Part shown: positions 7,423 to 9,522 of the stretch, piece after piece
Position numbering within the stretch: position 1 is the first letter of the stretch
Layout of the letters: the number at the start of each line of letters is the position of its first letter
Source of the DNA: an uncultured Lachnospiraceae bacterium
Lineage (GTDB): Bacteria; Bacillota; Clostridia; Lachnospirales; Lachnospiraceae
NCBI GenBank assembly: GCA_905236275.1
Contig: CAJOPI010000398.1
Span: 1 to 9,522, forward strand
Direction: 5' to 3'
Length of the DNA: 9,522 nucleotides
Translations under genes and position numbers: made by a program
The notes under the pieces: model-generated
Database searches by the model: none
The model's input: only the letters and a program-made list of their open reading frames with translations
What the model was told of the DNA's origin: nothing

Positions 7423-7535
7423 GCATAAAAATCGGAAAATTATAAACAAGTATGAATAAAAATACACTTTGGAAAAATATTATTTTTGTTTTTCGTAAAA
7501 AAATAGGACAAAAAATTATATTGTTCAATTTAATT

Positions 7536-7562
7536 TTGTTCACGTTCAGATAGAATTATAAC
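7536..7562 (+). promoter_or_regulatory. Weak promoter candidate for the secreted-protein ORF
   Basis: The AT-rich stretch 7423-7598 holds no gene. TTGTTC at 7536-7541 and TATAAC at 7557-7562 have a 15-base spacer, shorter than ideal. TAGAAT at 7551-7556 is an alternative -10 without a partner. A transcription start near 7569 would leave the GGAGGT at 7585-7590 in the leader. The stretch is A/T-rich enough for chance matches. Confidence 0.3.
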
Positions 7563-7598
7563 AAAGGAGCGGATATTTCTAAACGGAGGTAACAGAAA

Positions 7599-7844
7599 AT
7601 GAAAAGGAAGAGAGCGGTGGCGCTTTTACTGGCATCATCACTTGTAATGAGCAGTCTTCCGGCTGTTCATGCTCAGACATTGAGTGAGAATGATACGGAA
7701 GAGGAAGCGGGTTCAAGCAGCAACCAATTAACTACACAGTCAGATAAGGAAAAGTATGCTATAAGGAAACTAATAGCTGATGAAGGAAAGGAACCCGAAG
7801 TACAATACTCCGGGTTCCTTTCTCTTTATGATGACTGCGATTGA
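7599..7844 (+). CDS. Short Sec-signal protein, probably the 5' stump of a longer secreted protein
   Basis: The start is well supported: GGAGGT at 7585-7590 sits 8 bases ahead of ATG 7599. Residues 1-25 are a classic Sec signal peptide, with a basic n-region MKRKR, a hydrophobic core AVALLLASSLVMSSLP and a likely cleavage after VHA (A25|Q26). The mature part would be only 56 residues. It is polar, with an acidic and Ser-rich beginning (LSENDTEEEAGSSSNQL) typical of linkers ahead of larger exported domains, and shows no recognisable domain. The last 20 codons run straight through a terminator-like hairpin (7786-7822), which coding sequence would not be expected to hold. I therefore think the original gene was cut around 7745-7785 and joined to foreign sequence, leaving a chance stop at 7842-7844. 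A genuine small exported protein remains possible. It has a different export signal from the T7SS substrates. Confidence 0.55.
   Translation: MKRKRAVALLLASSLVMSSLPAVHAQTLSENDTEEEAGSSSNQLTTQSDKEKYAIRKLIADEGKEPEVQYSGFLSLYDDCD
7786..7827 (+). terminator. Terminator-like hairpin inside the 3' end of the secreted ORF
   Basis: GAAAGGAACCCG-type stem: bases 7786-7797 pair with 7811-7822 without mismatch. An inner AGTA/TACT stem (7799-7802 with 7806-7809) closes on CAA, with one A/C mismatch between the two parts. A T-rich tail follows (TCTTT, 7823-7827), with the last stem bases also T-rich. It is convincing as a Rho-independent terminator, though the U-tract is interrupted by C. Confidence 0.62.
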
Positions 7845-8005
7845 AACATTTCAGTCTATTTCCATTTCAATGACCGCACCGGTTACGTCTAATCACGAAT
7901 TTCAATACTTAATTCCGATTTTGTGCGTATATCAACTTATATGAGTTCCGATTTTATGTATATTATTAAAATATAGAGTTCCGATTTTGTGTAAAAATGT
8001 TGACA
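7845..8005. mobile_element. Possible remnant of an IS21-family element end
   Basis: Seen: three spaced repeats next to a terminal TGTTGACA (7998-8005). Known: IS21-family elements carry several repeated transposase-binding sites inside each end and terminate in TG...CA. Inferred: the element body lay to the left and its genes are gone, leaving only this end. The left boundary is unknown and may reach into the tail of the preceding ORF. No istA or istB coding sequence can be read in 7845-7912. Confidence 0.4.
7913..8005 (+). repeat. Three direct repeats at 33-bp spacing
   Basis: TTCCGATTTT occurs at 7913-7922, 7946-7955 and 7979-7988, exactly 33 bases apart each time. The similarity extends on both sides: GTG or ATG follows each core, and AG or AA precedes it. 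The first two units end in a TATATGAG or ATATAGAG segment. The third unit runs into AAAAATGTTGACA. Such regularly spaced sites suggest protein-binding sites, either transposase sites at an insertion-sequence end or operators ahead of the promoter at 8000. Confidence 0.85.
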
Positions 8006-8029
8006 ATAACCGTAAATTAGGGATACTAT
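8000..8029 (+). promoter_or_regulatory. Near-consensus sigma-70/SigA promoter for the AAA ATPase gene
   Basis: TTGACA (8000-8005) is a perfect -35 box, TACTAT (8024-8029) is a good -10, and the spacer is 18 bases. Transcription should start around 8036, giving a leader of about 57 bases that begins just before the hairpin at 8045. The -35 is the last part of the 33-bp repeat array. Confidence 0.8.
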
Positions 8030-8044
8030 AAAAAATGAACATAA

Positions 8045-8069
8045 GGAATTGTTCCTAATGAACAGTTCC
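8045..8069 (+). repeat. Palindrome in the leader of the AAA ATPase gene
   Basis: GGAATTGTTC (8045-8054) and GAACAGTTCC (8060-8069) pair over ten positions with one G-T wobble, around the loop CTAAT. In the predicted transcript it forms within the first 35 bases. There is no following T-tract, so it is not a terminator. The right arm is the exact reverse complement of 7278-7287. Confidence 0.7.
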
Positions 8070-8092
8070 GAAGCAGGGGTGTATAAATAGAT

Positions 8093-9424
8093 ATGTTAAA
8101 AAGAAAAGCATACAGTGAATTACTAAACTGGAAAAAGCAAAGGAAAGAGAATCAATTAAAAAAATGCCTGCTTATAAAAGGAGCAAGACAGGTTGGCAAG
8201 TCGTATATAGTCAAAGAATTTGGCAATAATGAGTACGAATCATTTATTAATATTGATTTTTTCAGGCAAAAACAATTAAAGCAGATATTTGAAGGTGAAT
8301 TATCAGCTTCTGAAATATACAAGCGTATGACCGCAAATATTCCGGGAATAAAATTGATTCCGGGAAATACACTTATTTTCCTGGATGAAATTCAGTGTTG
8401 TGGAAATGCCCGAACAGCTTTGAAATTCCTTGCAGAAGAGATGAAGTTTGACGTTATTGCATCGGGTTCATTACTCGGACTTTCGTATGGTCAGGATGAC
8501 GGTGATGAAGTTGAAGAACCGACATCATTACCTGTTGGCTATGAAACTCAGATAATAATGTATTCACTGGATTTTGAAGAGTTTTTATGGGCTTATGGAT
8601 ATGATGAAGCTGTTATAGAAGATATAAAACAATACTTTGGAGCTGACAAGCAGATACCTGTAAGCGTCCATGATAAATTCGAAGAATTATTTAGAGAATA
8701 TATGGTAGTAGGTGGTATGCCGGAGGTTGTTGAAGATTTTGCTGAAAATAAGGATTTTGGCCGGGTGATGGAAATACAGCAAAACATTATCAGCTTATAT
8801 CAGGATGATATTTCTAAACATGCAAAGGGCAGAGAAAAGAAGCTTGTAAGAATGTGTTATGATGCTGTACCAAGACAACTTGCCAAGGTGCTCAAAAAGT
8901 TCCAGTATTCAACTGTTGAAAAAGGGCAAACCAGCAGAAAGTTTGGTGGAAGCGTCAAGTGGCTCAAGGATTCATGCCTGGTGAATGCCTGTTATAATGT
9001 TTCAGAACCTTATATCCCTTTGATGGCCAACGAAAAGGTTGAACAGTTTAAACTGTACATTAACGATACAGGACTTTTAACCTGTATGTATGGTTTTGAA
9101 ACAAAAAGAGCTATTCTGAATAATACCATCAAGGGTAACGCCAGAGGCGGAATATATGAAAATATAATTTCGGAATGCCTGGTAAAAAGGGGATATACAT
9201 TGCATTATTATAAACCTGATGATGACCATGAACTTGAATTTTTAATTGAGAAGGAAGGGGAAGTTGTACCAATTGAAGTAAAAGCCGGTAATACCGCTTC
9301 TGCATCATTGAATAATTTCATAAATGATTTTTCTCCGGGTAAGGCATATAAGCTGATTGCAAACAGAAATGGTCTGTCCGGTGTGAAGGAAACCCTGCCG
9401 CATTATTTTGTTTTGTTTATCTAA
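8093..9424 (+). CDS. AAA_14/DUF4143 ATP-binding protein
   Basis: A complete 443-residue protein of the widespread AAA_14-DUF4143 ATPase family, which often occurs in several copies per genome and whose role is poorly known. The N-terminal ATPase has Walker A GARQVGKS (30-37), Walker B LIFLDEIQ (94-101, D98/E99) and a sensor-like stretch IASGSLLGL (122-130). The family segment around SLDFEEFLWAYG (158-169) and VVGGMPEVVEDF (205-216) is present. The C-terminal DUF4143 domain has a PD-(D/E)XK-like core: E356 in GGIYENII, then ELEFLIEKEGEVVPIEVKAG (380-399), with E395 and K397. The usual Asp of this core is Glu (E382) here, so nuclease activity is uncertain. The protein is cytoplasmic, with no signal or membrane helix. 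The start is ATG 8093, with a modest AGGGG at 8075-8079, and the length fits the family. The gene looks more AT-rich than the T7SS genes and has its own promoter, suggesting separate acquisition. Confidence 0.93.
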   Translation: MLKRKAYSELLNWKKQRKENQLKKCLLIKGARQVGKSYIVKEFGNNEYESFINIDFFRQKQLKQIFEGELSASEIYKRMTANIPGIKLIPGNTLIFLDEIQCCGNARTALKFLAEEMKFDVIASGSLLGLSYGQDDGDEVEEPTSLPVGYETQIIMYSLDFEEFLWAYGYDEAVIEDIKQYFGADKQIPVSVHDKFEELFREYMVVGGMPEVVEDFAENKDFGRVMEIQQNIISLYQDDISKHAKGREKKLVRMCYDAVPRQLAKVLKKFQYSTVEKGQTSRKFGGSVKWLKDSCLVNACYNVSEPYIPLMANEKVEQFKLYINDTGLLTCMYGFETKRAILNNTIKGNARGGIYENIISECLVKRGYTLHYYKPDDDHELEFLIEKEGEVVPIEVKAGNTASASLNNFINDFSPGKAYKLIANRNGLSGVKETLPHYFVLFI

Positions 9425-9438
9425 GGAACTGTAGATAT

Positions 9439-9475
9439 AGCAAACGTCAAAAGTTTTTTCGTTTTGACGTTTGCT
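9439..9475. repeat. Perfect 14-bp inverted repeat after the ATPase gene
   Basis: AGCAAACGTCAAAA (9439-9452) and TTTTGACGTTTGCT (9462-9475) are exact reverse complements around a 9-base loop containing six T. It starts 14 bases after the stop codon, a terminator position, but GCGCC rather than a T-tract follows it. It may act as an RNA 3'-end stem, a weak terminator or a repeat element. Confidence 0.75.
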
Positions 9476-9480
9476 GCGCC

Positions 9481-9522
9481 GGATTTTAGCCGCTGAAAGC
9501 GGCATATTACCTTGTAAAATCC
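9481..9522. repeat. Nested palindrome cut by the window edge
   Basis: GGATTTTA (9481-9488) is the exact reverse complement of TAAAATCC (9515-9522). Inside it, GCCGCT (9489-9494) and AGCGGC (9498-9503) form a six-pair hairpin with loop GAA. ATATTACCTTG (9504-9514) is left as a one-sided bulge. The outer stem may continue, since GCGCC at 9476-9480 could pair with sequence beyond the window. Confidence 0.65.

Noticed and set aside
7373..7459. 28-codon ORF starting at ATG 7373
   Set aside because: It reads straight through the strong terminator hairpin and has only a poor ribosome binding site.
7913..8011. 33-bp spaced repeats as a CRISPR array
   Set aside because: Only a 10-base core is well conserved, the intervening 23 bases are partly similar rather than unique spacers, and there is no cas gene in the window.
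8035..8090. Two tiny leader ORFs (7 and 10 codons) ahead of the ATPase gene
   Set aside because: The predicted transcript starts at about the first ATG, neither ORF has a Shine-Dalgarno, and the overlap with a palindrome explains the sequence better.
9439..9475. Canonical Rho-independent terminator after the ATPase gene
   Set aside because: The stem is perfect and the position fits, but the T-run is in the loop and neither strand has a T-tract after the stem, so I list it as an inverted repeat only.

Overview
The window carries the 3' part of a Firmicutes-type (T7SSb, ESX/WXG100) type VII secretion locus, followed by a short accessory region with a remnant secreted gene, likely insertion-sequence debris and an AAA ATPase gene. 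Codon choice (AGA/AGG arginine, frequent ATA isoleucine), strong GGAGG ribosome binding sites, short overlaps between genes and the divergent T7SSb proteins suggest a Clostridia genome. A gut or rumen Lachnospiraceae-like organism is the best guess, but the sequence does not prove it. All supported genes are on the + strand.

Region 1 (1-6135) is a compact operon. It holds the C-terminal part of an EssA-like membrane protein, a 90-residue acidic coiled-coil protein with no counterpart in the Staphylococcus or Bacillus core gene order, an EsaB/YukD ubiquitin-like protein, the bitopic EssB/YukC protein and the motor ATPase EssC. Stops and starts overlap or abut throughout (408/408, 671/680, 898/901, 1968/1969), so translation is probably coupled. 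EssC is about one FHA domain shorter than the S. aureus protein, and each of its three ATPase modules keeps a consensus Walker A motif.

Region 2 (6136-7422) is a small substrate unit behind its own possible promoter. A 244-residue protein has an LXG-type helical N-terminal domain (LQG motif at residues 44-46) but no room for a usual toxin domain. A 45-codon cationic ORF with its own Shine-Dalgarno follows, then a cluster of inverted repeats and a strong Rho-independent terminator. The LXG protein is the natural candidate substrate of the EssC next to it.

Region 3 (7423-8092) is AT-rich and looks reworked. It has an 81-residue ORF with a clear signal peptide whose 3' end runs through a terminator-like hairpin, so it is probably the stump of a longer secreted protein. 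Three imperfect direct repeats at exactly 33-bp spacing follow, resembling the multiple terminal repeats of IS21-family elements. They end in TGTTGACA, which supplies the -35 box of a near-consensus promoter.

Region 4 (8093-9522) is a complete AAA_14/DUF4143 ATPase gene read from that promoter, followed by two consecutive palindromes. The last palindrome ends on the window edge. A TAAGGAACTGT-like motif recurs after the 45-codon ORF, before the ATPase gene and at the ATPase stop codon, suggesting a repeat family that frames this accessory segment.
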